64,000 nt of DNA, taken from NCBI RefSeq assembly GCF_015024225.1, contig NZ_JACJGM010000029.1, forward strand, positions 25,797 to 89,796. Direction: 5' to 3'. The notes under the pieces are model-generated. The model worked only from the letters and a program-made list of their open reading frames with translations, was not told where the DNA came from and searched no databases. A program made the position numbers and the translations under genes. This DNA is from Nocardioides lijunqiniae (GTDB taxonomy: Bacteria > Actinomycetota > Actinomycetes > Propionibacteriales > Nocardioidaceae). Shown one piece after another: positions 25,681 through 34,073 of the stretch (the stretch's first letter is position 1; each line of letters begins with the position of its first letter).

Positions 25681-27255
25681 ATGCGTCTCCTCCGCTCTCT
25701 CCTGCCTCCCTTCCTGGCCGCTCTCCTCGCGCTGGTGCTCGTGCCGACCGTCGCCCTCCCGGCACACGCCGCGACCGGCACGATCACGGGCACCGCGGTC
25801 GACGCGAGCGGGAAGCCGCTGCAGAACGTGTACTGGGAGCTCTACACGCTGGAGGGGGGCACCTGGACGACGCTCCAGTTCGGTCCGAAGCTCACCGACA
25901 GCAAGGGCCGCTTCTCCCAGCCGGTGAAGGTCGGCGGCCAGTACCGCGTCTGCTTCTCCGACTCCTACTACGGCGAGTCGACCTCCGCGGAGTTCTACTG
26001 GCAGCCCGAGGTGCGCCACGCGGACCGGTGCTGGCCCAACGCCACGTCGTGGCAGACCGCCCAGACGTGGACCTCGACCGCGGCGACGCCGTCCAGGTCG
26101 GTCTCCGTCACGCTGCCGAGGCAGGGCCTCGGGATGGCGCCGGTCGACCCCTTCATCACCGGCTCGTACCAGGTCGGCGACCGCCTCAGCATCGTGGGCC
26201 AGGAGGGATGGCGGCCCACGAACGCCACCTTCAGCTACCAGTGGATGTCGCGGACCGACAACGCCCCGGTCGCCCCGATACCCGGCGCCACCGCGGCCAC
26301 CTTCGTCCCGACGGCCGCGCAGTCCGGGAAGTGGATCTACGCCACGGTGACCGCCAGCCGGCCGGGATACAAGCCCGCCAGGCTCACCACGCCGGTCACC
26401 AAGGTGGGCACCGCCCACGTGCAGCCGACGTCGCCGCTGGCGATCACCGGCTCGGCGAAGCCGGGCGCCACCCTCACGGCTGCGTTCGGCAAGCCGGCCA
26501 ACACCTACAGCGAGATCCGCTGGTACGTCGACGGCGTGCCGCAGCCGAGGCACACCTCGTACGACTCCGGCGCCTCCACGTTCCCGGTCGCTGCCGCCCA
26601 CTCCGGGGCACGGGTCGACGCGCGCCTGAAGATCTACAAGAAGGACGCCAACGGCAACTACGTCGACGGAAGCGACACCTTCCAGCGGGCCCTGGTGCGG
26701 ATCAGCGGGAGCCGGCCGGCCCAGGCGCTGCCGGCTGCCGCAGCCCCGGCGGGCAAGCCGACCGTCGGCCGGGTCCTCTCGGCGCCCGCACGCGTCACCG
26801 CCGACCCGCAGGCGACGTTGAAGTACCAGTGGATGCGCGGAGCCGCCGCCATTCGGGGCGCGACCGCGCGTCGCTACCAGGTGCGCTCCGTCGACGTGAA
26901 CAAGAAGCTGAAGGTCCGCGTCACCGTCAGCCGCCCCGGTTGGCCGAACACGTTCGTCCGCACCTCGACGGCCACCGTCGCGAAGAAGGCACTCAAGGTC
27001 GGGCAGGTCAAGGCCGTGGGGAAGGCGAAGGTGGGTCAGCGGCTGACCGCGAAGACCACCGGATGGCGCCCGAGCTCGGTCAGGTTCCGCTTCCGCTGGC
27101 TGCGGGACGGGCAGGTCGTGCGTGGTGCCACCAGGGCCTTCTACAAGATCCGCAAGGCCGACCGCGGCACGGTCATCAGGGTCCGCGTCACCGCGATCAA
27201 GGCGACCTACCTCAGCGTCATCAAGACCAGCAGGGGACGCAAGGTCTCGCGCTGA
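25681..27255 (+). CDS. Secreted protein with Ig-like repeats
   Basis: 524 residues. The signal peptide (MRLLRSLLPPFLAALLALVL, cut near AHA-AT) is followed by a carboxypeptidase-regulatory-like domain (TGTITGTAVDASGKPLQNVY). Several Ig-like/PKD-like repeats follow, each with YQWM..., G-A-T and VRVTVSRPG signatures (around 190-250, 375-430, 450-524). This actinobacterial repeat is found in cell-surface proteins. No anchor motif is seen, so it is probably released or weakly bound. The PstS-like gene at 27690 carries the same repeat type at its C-terminus. Confidence 0.82.
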   Translation: MRLLRSLLPPFLAALLALVLVPTVALPAHAATGTITGTAVDASGKPLQNVYWELYTLEGGTWTTLQFGPKLTDSKGRFSQPVKVGGQYRVCFSDSYYGESTSAEFYWQPEVRHADRCWPNATSWQTAQTWTSTAATPSRSVSVTLPRQGLGMAPVDPFITGSYQVGDRLSIVGQEGWRPTNATFSYQWMSRTDNAPVAPIPGATAATFVPTAAQSGKWIYATVTASRPGYKPARLTTPVTKVGTAHVQPTSPLAITGSAKPGATLTAAFGKPANTYSEIRWYVDGVPQPRHTSYDSGASTFPVAAAHSGARVDARLKIYKKDANGNYVDGSDTFQRALVRISGSRPAQALPAAAAPAGKPTVGRVLSAPARVTADPQATLKYQWMRGAAAIRGATARRYQVRSVDVNKKLKVRVTVSRPGWPNTFVRTSTATVAKKALKVGQVKAVGKAKVGQRLTAKTTGWRPSSVRFRFRWLRDGQVVRGATRAFYKIRKADRGTVIRVRVTAIKATYLSVIKTSRGRKVSR

Positions 27256-27315
27256 CGGGTCGGCGTTTCCCGTCACCGAGCCGGTAGGGTTGCCGGATCA
27301 GTCGGACGCCGACTG

Positions 27316-27354
27316 CCGGACGAGGGCGCCGTACCCGGACAGCGACAAGACGGC
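27316..27354 (+). promoter_or_regulatory. Guanidine-III (ykkC-III) riboswitch
   Basis: The stretch CCGGACGAGG (27316-27325), GCGCCGTACCCGG (27326-27338) and GACAAGACGGC (27344-27354) matches, from memory, nearly base for base the ykkC-III/guanidine-III aptamer known from actinobacteria, including its CCGG...CCGG and GCCGT...ACGGC pairings that form the pseudoknot. It ends 4 nt before the ribosome site of the Gdx gene, so guanidine binding should control translation of the exporter. Confidence 0.9.
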
Positions 27355-27368
27355 CACGAGGAGTGGTC

Positions 27369-27683
27369 ATGTCGTGGTTCGTCCTGGTCGTCGCCGGAGC
27401 CCTCGAAGCCGTGTGGGCCGTCGCGCTCGGCAGAAGCGAGGGGTTCACGCGGCCGACGCCCAGCATCGTCTTCCTCGTCGCCCTCGCCGCCAGCATGGGC
27501 GGGCTGGGCTACGCGATGCGCACCCTGCCCATCGGCACCGCGTACGCCGTCTGGGTCGGGATCGGCGCCTCGCTGACGGTCGCCTTCGGCATGCTGACCG
27601 GCGACGAGCCGGCCAGCCTCGTCAAGGTGCTGCTCATCGTCGGCCTCGTCGGGTGTGTCATCGGGCTCAAGCTCGCCCACTGA
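27369..27683 (+). CDS. gdx: Guanidinium exporter, SMR family (Gdx/SugE type)
   Basis: 104 residues with four membrane helices. The start MSWFVLVVAGALEAVWAVAL contains the conserved Glu (E13) of SMR transporters, and GRSEGFTRPTPS is the Gdx/SugE signature rather than EmrE. These dual-topology dimers export guanidinium in exchange for protons. ATG 27369 is preferred over GTG 27363 because GAGGAG (27358-27363) is 5 nt upstream. The guanidine-III riboswitch immediately upstream confirms the substrate by context. Confidence 0.94.
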   Translation: MSWFVLVVAGALEAVWAVALGRSEGFTRPTPSIVFLVALAASMGGLGYAMRTLPIGTAYAVWVGIGASLTVAFGMLTGDEPASLVKVLLIVGLVGCVIGLKLAH

Positions 27684-27689
27684 GGAGCG

Positions 27690-29444
27690 TCAGCCCCGCT
27701 GCACCGGCCCGGTCGGACGCGAGGTGCGGACCAGGCGGTCGTACGCCGTCGTGGACGCGACCACGCGCACGGTGACCCGCTTGCCCACCTGGCCGCGCCT
27801 GAGGGTCCAGCGGACCTTGTGGGCACCGGGGATCCTCCTGCCGGCGGCGTACCACTGGACCTTGGTCGCCGCGCCCCGGATCGCGGCGCCGCGCACCGCC
27901 AGGGTGCGGCCGACGACCGGTCGGCCGGCGATCGACAGCCGCACACCTCGAAGGCGCCCGCGGCCGACGCGCGTCAGCGGGGTGGAGACCGTGCGAGGGG
28001 ACCAGTCTGAGACCGCCCCCGTCACCTGGACCCGCAGGGATCGGCCGAGGAGGGATGCCGGGACGCGGTACGACGGCCCGGTCGCGCCGGGGATCTCCTC
28101 GTCCCCCACCAGCCACTGGTAGCCGAAGGCGTCCACGCCGGCCCAGTCCCCGCGATCGACCCGCACGGTGGCGCCGACGCGCACCGGGCCGAGCAGGGCG
28201 GGGGCGCGCGTGTTCGTGGCCGTGCCGTTGCCGCACGGGCCGGCTCCTCGTGCCTGGCACGGGTAGGGCTGAGGGGCGGTCGCGGCATGGTCCGGGGTGT
28301 CACAGCCGGCGGCGTCACGACCGGTCATGTCGACGCGGGCGTCGGCGGCTCCCAGCCGGGCGAGCTGGCCGAAGGCCTCGGCGACCAGCTGGCGAGGCAG
28401 GGGCGCGTAGCCGTAGGGGGCGGCGGAGCGCTGCCCGGCGCACACGGCGTAGGCGGCGACGTCGACGAGCGTCTGCCGCTTGGACGTGGTCATCCGACGG
28501 TCCTCGGCGCCGGTCGGGACGATCATGGACGCGTACGACGAGAGCGGGTAGCTGCGCCGGTCGCGGGAGTCGTGGACCCCCTCCAGGTCGGCGACGTGGT
28601 CGGTCCCGACCTCGGCGTGCCGCAGAGCCACGGCGACGTTGGCCGGGGTGGGCCGGACGAAGTATCCCGCCGCGTTCTCGACCGCGACCACCGGGACGTC
28701 GGGCCGCGAGTACGGAAAGGAGCTCTCGACGTAGCCGATCGACCCGTTGCCGCCGGGGCCGTGCACGGCGTCCATCACCTCGGCGGAGCCGTCCCGTCCC
28801 AGCATGGCGGAGCCGTCACGCAGCGGGTAGTGGGAGGTCGGCCCGGGCCCGCCCTGGTAGGGCCACCAGATGGTCGGGTGCTCGTGATCCAGCCAGGACG
28901 TGAGCTGGTACGTCGATCCTGCGACGTCGGCGCGCACCACCGGCACGATGGGCAGCGACGGAAGCCGGCGGCCGTTGTTGTCCGCGGAGATCGCCGGGTC
29001 CGCCCAGTCCGTCACCTCGTCGGTGAAGATCTTGGCCAGGGTCGCGCCGGAGAGCCGCAGGTTGCGCACCACCGTGTCGCCGAACCTCAGCTGGTAGGTG
29101 AAGGCCGTGCCGCCTCCGAACATCGGCAGGGAGGCGAACTCGCGCCCGGTGCCGTCGGGTTCACCCTGCTGGTCGGTGCCGTCGTACGGGAGGTCGGTGA
29201 CGGCGAAGTCGGTGACGCCGCGGGCGAAGTCCTCGCCGCCTCGCGTCGACCCGCCGCCCATGTAGACGACCTTCATCCCTCGCGCGTCGACGTCGGCGAT
29301 CCACTGCGAGAGGAGCCACTCCCCCCAGGTCGAACCGCTTCCCTCGACCTGCGCGTACGGCGCGGCGGCGACGGCGGCTGGCGCGGCGAGTCCGCCGAGG
29401 AGGAGGGCACAGGTCGCGAGCAGCGCAGCCAGGGAACGAGGCAC
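27690..29444 (-). CDS. Secreted PstS-like substrate-binding protein with Ig-like C-terminus
   Basis: 584 residues from GTG 29444. Signal peptide (LAALLATCALLLGGLAAPAA) then a phosphate-binding-protein-like domain (about 28-390): GSGSTWGEWLLSQWI, DFAVTDLPYD and IGYVESSFPYSRP are typical PstS-like motifs. Two Ig-like repeats follow (about 425-584; GYQWLVGDEEIPGATG and KVQWYAAGRRIPGAH). No ABC permease or ATPase of a Pst system is next to it, and the lipobox is missing, so it may be an extracellular phosphate-binding or surface protein rather than a transporter component. It is convergent with gdx, 6 nt apart. Confidence 0.8.
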   Translation of the reverse strand: MPRSLAALLATCALLLGGLAAPAAVAAAPYAQVEGSGSTWGEWLLSQWIADVDARGMKVVYMGGGSTRGGEDFARGVTDFAVTDLPYDGTDQQGEPDGTGREFASLPMFGGGTAFTYQLRFGDTVVRNLRLSGATLAKIFTDEVTDWADPAISADNNGRRLPSLPIVPVVRADVAGSTYQLTSWLDHEHPTIWWPYQGGPGPTSHYPLRDGSAMLGRDGSAEVMDAVHGPGGNGSIGYVESSFPYSRPDVPVVAVENAAGYFVRPTPANVAVALRHAEVGTDHVADLEGVHDSRDRRSYPLSSYASMIVPTGAEDRRMTTSKRQTLVDVAAYAVCAGQRSAAPYGYAPLPRQLVAEAFGQLARLGAADARVDMTGRDAAGCDTPDHAATAPQPYPCQARGAGPCGNGTATNTRAPALLGPVRVGATVRVDRGDWAGVDAFGYQWLVGDEEIPGATGPSYRVPASLLGRSLRVQVTGAVSDWSPRTVSTPLTRVGRGRLRGVRLSIAGRPVVGRTLAVRGAAIRGAATKVQWYAAGRRIPGAHKVRWTLRRGQVGKRVTVRVVASTTAYDRLVRTSRPTGPVQRG

Positions 29445-29525
29445 AGCGCGAGGCTGCCAGGTCGTCGCCCGCTGCGGAGCCGCTTCGTGCGGCCACTCGA
29501 TGAACGTCTGGTGTCCTGCAGGTCG

Positions 29526-30785
29526 TCAGCCGAGCGCGGCGAGCTTGCGCCGGAGGAGGTCCCGCTCGCGGTCGTTGCGGCAGCGTCGTACGGCGATCTC
29601 CAGCTCGCCCCGCGCCTCGTCGCGTCGCCCGAGCCTGGTGAGCAGCTCGCCGCGGACGCTCGGGAGCAGGTGGGAGTCGGCGAGCGCGCCGGCGTCGACG
29701 AGCTGGTCGACGACGGCGAGGCCGGCCGCCGGGCCGGAGGCCATCGCCACTGCGACAGCGCGGTTGAGCTCGACGACGGGTGAGGGCGCGAGGCGGCCCA
29801 GCGCCTCGTAGAGCAGCACGACCCGGTCCCAGTCGGTGCCGACGACCGAGGAGGCCACCGCGTGGCACTCGGCGATGGCGGCCTGGACGCCGTAGGCGCC
29901 GAGCCCGCGGCCGGACCTCCCGGCCTGCACCAGGGCGGCCCGGCCGCGGCCGATCGCCGAGCGGTCCCACCGGCGGCGGTCCTGGTCCTCGAGCAGGACC
30001 GGCTCGCCGGCGGGGCCGACCCGTGCGGGGAAGCGCGCCGCGGTCAGCTCCATGAGGGCGAGCAGGCCGTGGGCCTCCGGCTCGTCGGGCAGCAGCCGGG
30101 CCAGGATCCGCGCGAGGCGCACCGCCTCCCCCGCGACGTCGGTGCGGATCAGGTCGCCGCCGTGGCTGGCGGTCGAGCCCTCGGTGAAGATCAGGTAGAG
30201 CACACTCAGCACCGAGCCCAGCCGGTCGCGGCACTCCTCGCGCGAGGGCACCTCGAAGCGCACTCGCGCCGCACCGAGTGTCTTCTTCGCCCGCGTGATC
30301 CGGGCCTGCACGGTCGCGGTCGGCACCAGGAAGGCGCGCGCGATCTCGTCGCTGGTCAGGCCGCCCAGGACCCGCAGGGTCAGCGCCACCTGCGCCTCGC
30401 GCGACAGCACCGGGTGGCAGGAGATGAACATCAGCGCCAGCGCGTCGTCGTCGATGCGGTCGGGGTCCCACAGCACGTCGGAGCCACCGTCGCCGCCGCC
30501 CTCCTCGGCCTCGCGCGCCAGGGCGGCGTACCGGTCGTCGAGGGCGGCGCGGCGGCGGAACGCGTCGATCGCGCGCCGCCGGCCGACCGTCAGCAGCCAG
30601 CCCGCCGGGTTGGCGGGCACGCCGTCGCGCGACCAGCCGACGAGGGCCTCGGCGAACGCCTCCTGGGCGAGGTCCTCGGCCAGCGCGAAGTCGCCCGTGA
30701 AGCGCGCGAGGGTGCCGACGATGCGCGTCGACTCGATGCGCCACACCGCCTCGACCGCCTGCCGGCCGCCTCCGCTGAGGCTCAC
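29526..30785 (-). CDS. ECF sigma factor of the YCII-associated (ECF42-like) group
   Basis: 419 residues. Region 2 (FALAEDLAQEAFAEALVGW) and region 4 (LTLRVLGGLTSDEIARAFLV) are in the first ~180 residues. A long C-terminal helical extension follows (YLIFTEGSTAS, ALYEALGRLAPSPVVELNRAVA), as in sigma factors paired with YCII/DGPF proteins. GTG 30785 overlaps the stop of the YCII gene by a GTGA junction. The extension is thought to regulate the factor without a separate anti-sigma. Confidence 0.92.
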   Translation of the reverse strand: MSLSGGGRQAVEAVWRIESTRIVGTLARFTGDFALAEDLAQEAFAEALVGWSRDGVPANPAGWLLTVGRRRAIDAFRRRAALDDRYAALAREAEEGGGDGGSDVLWDPDRIDDDALALMFISCHPVLSREAQVALTLRVLGGLTSDEIARAFLVPTATVQARITRAKKTLGAARVRFEVPSREECRDRLGSVLSVLYLIFTEGSTASHGGDLIRTDVAGEAVRLARILARLLPDEPEAHGLLALMELTAARFPARVGPAGEPVLLEDQDRRRWDRSAIGRGRAALVQAGRSGRGLGAYGVQAAIAECHAVASSVVGTDWDRVVLLYEALGRLAPSPVVELNRAVAVAMASGPAAGLAVVDQLVDAGALADSHLLPSVRGELLTRLGRRDEARGELEIAVRRCRNDRERDLLRRKLAALG

Positions 30786-31201
30786 AGCTGGCCGGTCGAC
30801 TCCCGCCAGGCGCGCTCCTTCTTCACCCACTCGTTGTCCTGCGGGAACTCGTCGATGCTCGGCACCCGGCGGATCTCGGCCTTCATGCCCGGTCCGGAGA
30901 GCGGGGCCCGCTTGGCCCACTCCACGGCCTCCTCCTGGGACGCGACGTCGAGGATCCAGAAGCCGCCGAAGAGCTCCTTGGTCTCGCCGTAGGGGCCGTC
31001 GGTGACGACCGGCGGCTGCGAGGAGTAGTCGACGACCACGCCGAGCGAGGCGTCCTCGAGGCCCTCGGCGGCGACCAGCACGCCGGCGGTGACCATCTCG
31101 TCGTTGAAGCGGCCCATCGCGTCGATGATCTCGCTGAAGTCGACGTCCACGGAGGCCTCGAAGGTCTCGTCGGTCGAGCGCATGATCAGCATGTACTTCA
31201 T
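30782..31201 (-). CDS. YCII-related (DGPF) domain protein
   Basis: 139 residues. It starts MKYMLIMRSTDE and contains the DGPF-type motif VVTDGPYGETKELFGGFWIL, which defines the family. These small ferredoxin-like-fold proteins are regularly coded directly before an ECF sigma factor, as here (GTGA overlap). They are presumed regulatory partners or targets of the sigma factor; no enzymatic role is proven. Confidence 0.92.
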   Translation of the reverse strand: MKYMLIMRSTDETFEASVDVDFSEIIDAMGRFNDEMVTAGVLVAAEGLEDASLGVVVDYSSQPPVVTDGPYGETKELFGGFWILDVASQEEAVEWAKRAPLSGPGMKAEIRRVPSIDEFPQDNEWVKKERAWRESTGQL

Positions 31202-31353
31202 GGTGTTCTCCTCGGTGTGGCGGGTCTCTGTCGGACCCTCTCACCCAGCAGTCGAACGGCGGAACGTCCGATCGACATCGTGCTGAACTTTTCTGACAAG
31301 CCTGTGGGGCGCCCTCCGGCGGGCCGTCGCGGGCGGGATGAAAGCGTGGAGGC

Positions 31354-32586
31354 GTGACGAGCATCGCCGACCCGCCCGCCTCGGGGCACCTGCCCGGCAG
31401 CTCGGGCTACCGCCGCGTCGTCGGCGCCCTGGTCGCCTCCGGCGTGGCGACGTTCGCGATGATCTACAGCACCCAGGCGCTGCTGCCCGAGCTGGTCGAC
31501 GAGTTCGGGATCTCCTCGGCGCAGAGCACGCTGTCGGTCTCGCTCACCACCATCGGCCTCGGCGTCACCCTGCTCCTCGCCGGCCCGTGGTCGGACGTCG
31601 TCGGGCGGACCCGGCTGATCCACCTGTCGCTGGCCGCGTCCACCGTCGTCGGCCTCGCGTGCGTCTTCGCGCCGAGCTGGCCGGCGCTCCTCGGGCTGCG
31701 GCTGCTCCAGGGCATCGCGCTGGCCGGGCTGCCGGCCGTCGCGACGGCGTACCTCCGCGAGGAGACGCACCCCTCCAGCCACGGCCGGGTGGCCGGTCTC
31801 TACATCGGCGGTACGGCGCTCGGCGGCATGGCCGGGCGCCTGGTCGCCGGGTCCGTGGGCGAGGCGGCCGGATGGCGTTGGGGCCTGGCTGCCAACACCG
31901 CCATCGGCCTGCTCTGCGCGCTCGCCGTGCTCGCGCTGCTCCCCCGCTCGCAGCACTTCCGCGCCGCGCCGACCGGGGCCGCCGCGCTGGTGCGGATGGC
32001 GCGGCGGGCCCTCTCCGACCCGGCGCTGCTCGCGCTCTACGCCATCGGCGGCTGCTCCTCGGGCGCGTTCGTCGCCGTGCTCAACACGCTGGGCTTCCGG
32101 CTGACGGGGCCGCCGTTCGACCTCGGGCTCGGCATCGCCAGCCTGGTGTTCCTCTCCTACTCGCTGGGCAGCCTCGGCTCCGCCCTGTCCGGCCGGCTGG
32201 CCGACCACTACGGACGGCGCGCGGTGCTGCCGCTGGCCTGCGCGGTGGCGGTGGCCGGCGCGCTGCTCACGCTGCCGTCGTACCTGCCCCTGGTGCTCGC
32301 CGGCCTCGGCCTGCTGACGATCGGGTTCTTCGCGGTGCACGGCGTGGCGAGCGGATGGGTCCCGGCGCGCGCACACGCGGGCGGGGTGAGCATCGGGCAG
32401 GCGGCGTCGCTCTACCTGTTCTCCTACTACCTCGGCTCGTCGGTCTTCGGCAGCCTGGCCGGCGGGGCCTGGACGGGCGCCGGGTGGCCGGGCGTCGTCA
32501 TCCTGTCGACCGTGCTCCTCGTCGTGGCCGCGCTGCTCGCCCAGCGGCTGCGCCGTACGCCGACGCTGCTGACGGCAGCGCCATGA
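31354..32586 (+). CDS. MFS transporter
   Basis: 410 residues from GTG 31354, with about 12 membrane segments. The MFS loop motif between helices 2 and 3 is present (GPWSDVVGRTR), with its partner in the second half (GRLADHYGRRAVLP). Overall it resembles the YnfM/inner-membrane drug-efflux subgroup. The substrate is unknown. Its stop overlaps the start of an alpha/beta hydrolase gene (ATGA), indicating cotranscription. Confidence 0.9.
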   Translation: MTSIADPPASGHLPGSSGYRRVVGALVASGVATFAMIYSTQALLPELVDEFGISSAQSTLSVSLTTIGLGVTLLLAGPWSDVVGRTRLIHLSLAASTVVGLACVFAPSWPALLGLRLLQGIALAGLPAVATAYLREETHPSSHGRVAGLYIGGTALGGMAGRLVAGSVGEAAGWRWGLAANTAIGLLCALAVLALLPRSQHFRAAPTGAAALVRMARRALSDPALLALYAIGGCSSGAFVAVLNTLGFRLTGPPFDLGLGIASLVFLSYSLGSLGSALSGRLADHYGRRAVLPLACAVAVAGALLTLPSYLPLVLAGLGLLTIGFFAVHGVASGWVPARAHAGGVSIGQAASLYLFSYYLGSSVFGSLAGGAWTGAGWPGVVILSTVLLVVAALLAQRLRRTPTLLTAAP

Positions 32587-33368
32587 CGCCGACGACGGTG
32601 ACGACGCCCGACGGGTTCGGGCTGTCGGTGCAGGTGACCGGGCGCGAGGACGGACCGGTGCTGCTCCTGCTGCCCGGGCAGGCCAACTCGCACGCGTGGT
32701 GGACCGAGACGCGTCCGGCGTTCGAGGAGCGCTGCCGCGTCGTGACCTTCGACTACCGCGGCACGGGCGGCAGCCGCGGCCCCGTCGAGCGGTGGACGAC
32801 GGCGAGCTTCGCCGACGACGCCGCGTGCGTGATCGCCGCCGTGGGGGACGAGCCGGTCGGGGTCTACGGGACTTCGATGGGCGGACGGGTCGCGCAGGTG
32901 CTCGCCGCCGAGCATCCCGAGCGTGTGCGCCGCCTGGCGCTGGCCTGCACCTCCCCCGGCGGCCCGCACGCGCACGAGCGCGGGACCGACGTACGGCGCG
33001 AGCTCTCCGACCCCGACCCGGCGAAGCGCCGGGCGACGCTGCGGCGCCTCTTCTACACCGACGCCTGGCCGCACCGGCCCGAGGACAGCCACCTCTTCGG
33101 CGACCCGACCATGACCACCGACGAGAGCCGCGCGCACCTGCGCGTCAGCGCCCGCCACGACGCCTGGGACCTCCTTCCCCGCATCGCCTGCCCCACCCTC
33201 GTCCTGCACGGCACCGACGACCTCATGGTCCCCGGCGACAACGCGGCGCTGATCGCGGAGCGGATCCCCGGCGCGACGACGTACCTGCACGAGGGGGGAC
33301 GCCACGGCTTCTTCGAGGAGTTCGCCCACGACATCACCCCGCGCGTCCTCGACCTCCTCCACGCCTGA
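32583..33368 (+). CDS. Alpha/beta hydrolase
   Basis: 261 residues starting in a 4-nt overlap with the MFS gene. The nucleophile elbow GTSMGG (Ser ~97), the oxyanion region LLPGQANSH, an Asp in LHGTDDLM and the final His in EGGRHGFFEE form a complete alpha/beta-hydrolase set. The layout is like 3-oxoadipate enol-lactonase or haloperoxidase-type hydrolases. The real substrate may be linked to what the MFS pump transports, which is inference. Confidence 0.9.
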   Translation: MTPTTVTTPDGFGLSVQVTGREDGPVLLLLPGQANSHAWWTETRPAFEERCRVVTFDYRGTGGSRGPVERWTTASFADDAACVIAAVGDEPVGVYGTSMGGRVAQVLAAEHPERVRRLALACTSPGGPHAHERGTDVRRELSDPDPAKRRATLRRLFYTDAWPHRPEDSHLFGDPTMTTDESRAHLRVSARHDAWDLLPRIACPTLVLHGTDDLMVPGDNAALIAERIPGATTYLHEGGRHGFFEEFAHDITPRVLDLLHA

Positions 33369-33377
33369 GCCCGCCCC

Positions 33378-33421
33378 GGAGGTCGAGCAGCGAGCGTAGC
33401 GAGCGCCCGTCGAGACCTCGC
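33378..33421. repeat. REP-like palindromic repeat
   Basis: A 44-bp imperfect palindrome with outer arms GAGGTCGAG / CTCGAC...CTC and an inner GAGCGTAGCGAGC core. Related copies are at 33868-34022 and 63866-64000. It sits just downstream of the hydrolase stop and may also act as a transcription end or mRNA-stabilising element. Confidence 0.7.
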
Positions 33422-33482
33422 ACCTGACCGCCCGCGTCGATTGCTGCCACGTCCAGGCTGCGGGCACTGGCAGCATGGCCTG

Positions 33483-33788
33483 ATGGATGCTTCGCCCACC
33501 GTCGTAGAGGTCGACGAGCGAGACAGTCACTGGGAGGACTCGTCCCCTCGGTTTCGCGTCTATATCCAGATGAAGGCGGAACCGCCCTACTCGGCAGACA
33601 CCGCCACCTACGACCTGACCGACTGCGACGTGGCGGACGCGATCGCGTGGGCACGCACCACCGCACGAGAGGACTCGACGTACGCCGTGGCACTCGTGGT
33701 CGATGACAGACATGAAGAGCTGTCCAACCCTGGACACGGGCGGGGACTGATGTGGATCCTCGGGCGAGACATGAACTCCGGCCACTGA
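33483..33788 (+). CDS. Hypothetical protein
   Basis: 101 residues from ATG 33483. Acidic, beta-rich N-terminus (TVVEVDERDSHWEDSSPRFR) and a helix (DVADAIAWARTTARED) followed by a strand with Val (TYAVALVVDDR). No known family is recognised; the fold could be a small alpha/beta protein. It lies between REP-like repeats and has no obvious operon partner. Confidence 0.55.
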   Translation: MDASPTVVEVDERDSHWEDSSPRFRVYIQMKAEPPYSADTATYDLTDCDVADAIAWARTTAREDSTYAVALVVDDRHEELSNPGHGRGLMWILGRDMNSGH

Positions 33789-33867
33789 ACCTGCGCTGGC
33801 GTATTCGCGCTCTACCGCCACCGGTGGTTGCGGAGGTTGTGCTGGCAACCATCTCGAAACCAAGACC

Positions 33868-34022
33868 CTCCGGTGGTCGAGCGGCGAGCGCCCGTCGAGA
33901 CCCCCGCACCCGACCGCCTGCCTCCACTCATCGGGTCTCGACGGACGCTCGTCGCTGACGCTCCTCGCTGCTCGACCACCGGACTGGTTTCGAGGCTCGC
34001 TGCGCTCGCACCTCAACCACCG
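33868..34022. repeat. Cluster of REP-like palindromic repeats
   Basis: Three related units: 33868-33905, 33931-33981 and 33986-34022. They share GGTGGTCGAG, CGAGCG cores and CGTCGAGACC ends in alternating orientation, as in a BIME-like array. They fill most of the 285-bp gap between the hypothetical gene and the DinB gene; nothing else is seen in that gap. Confidence 0.72.
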
Positions 34023-34073
34023 AAGTGGGCTCAGGGGGTGTCGGGTGTCGGCGGGCGGGTCTAGCGTCCGGGC

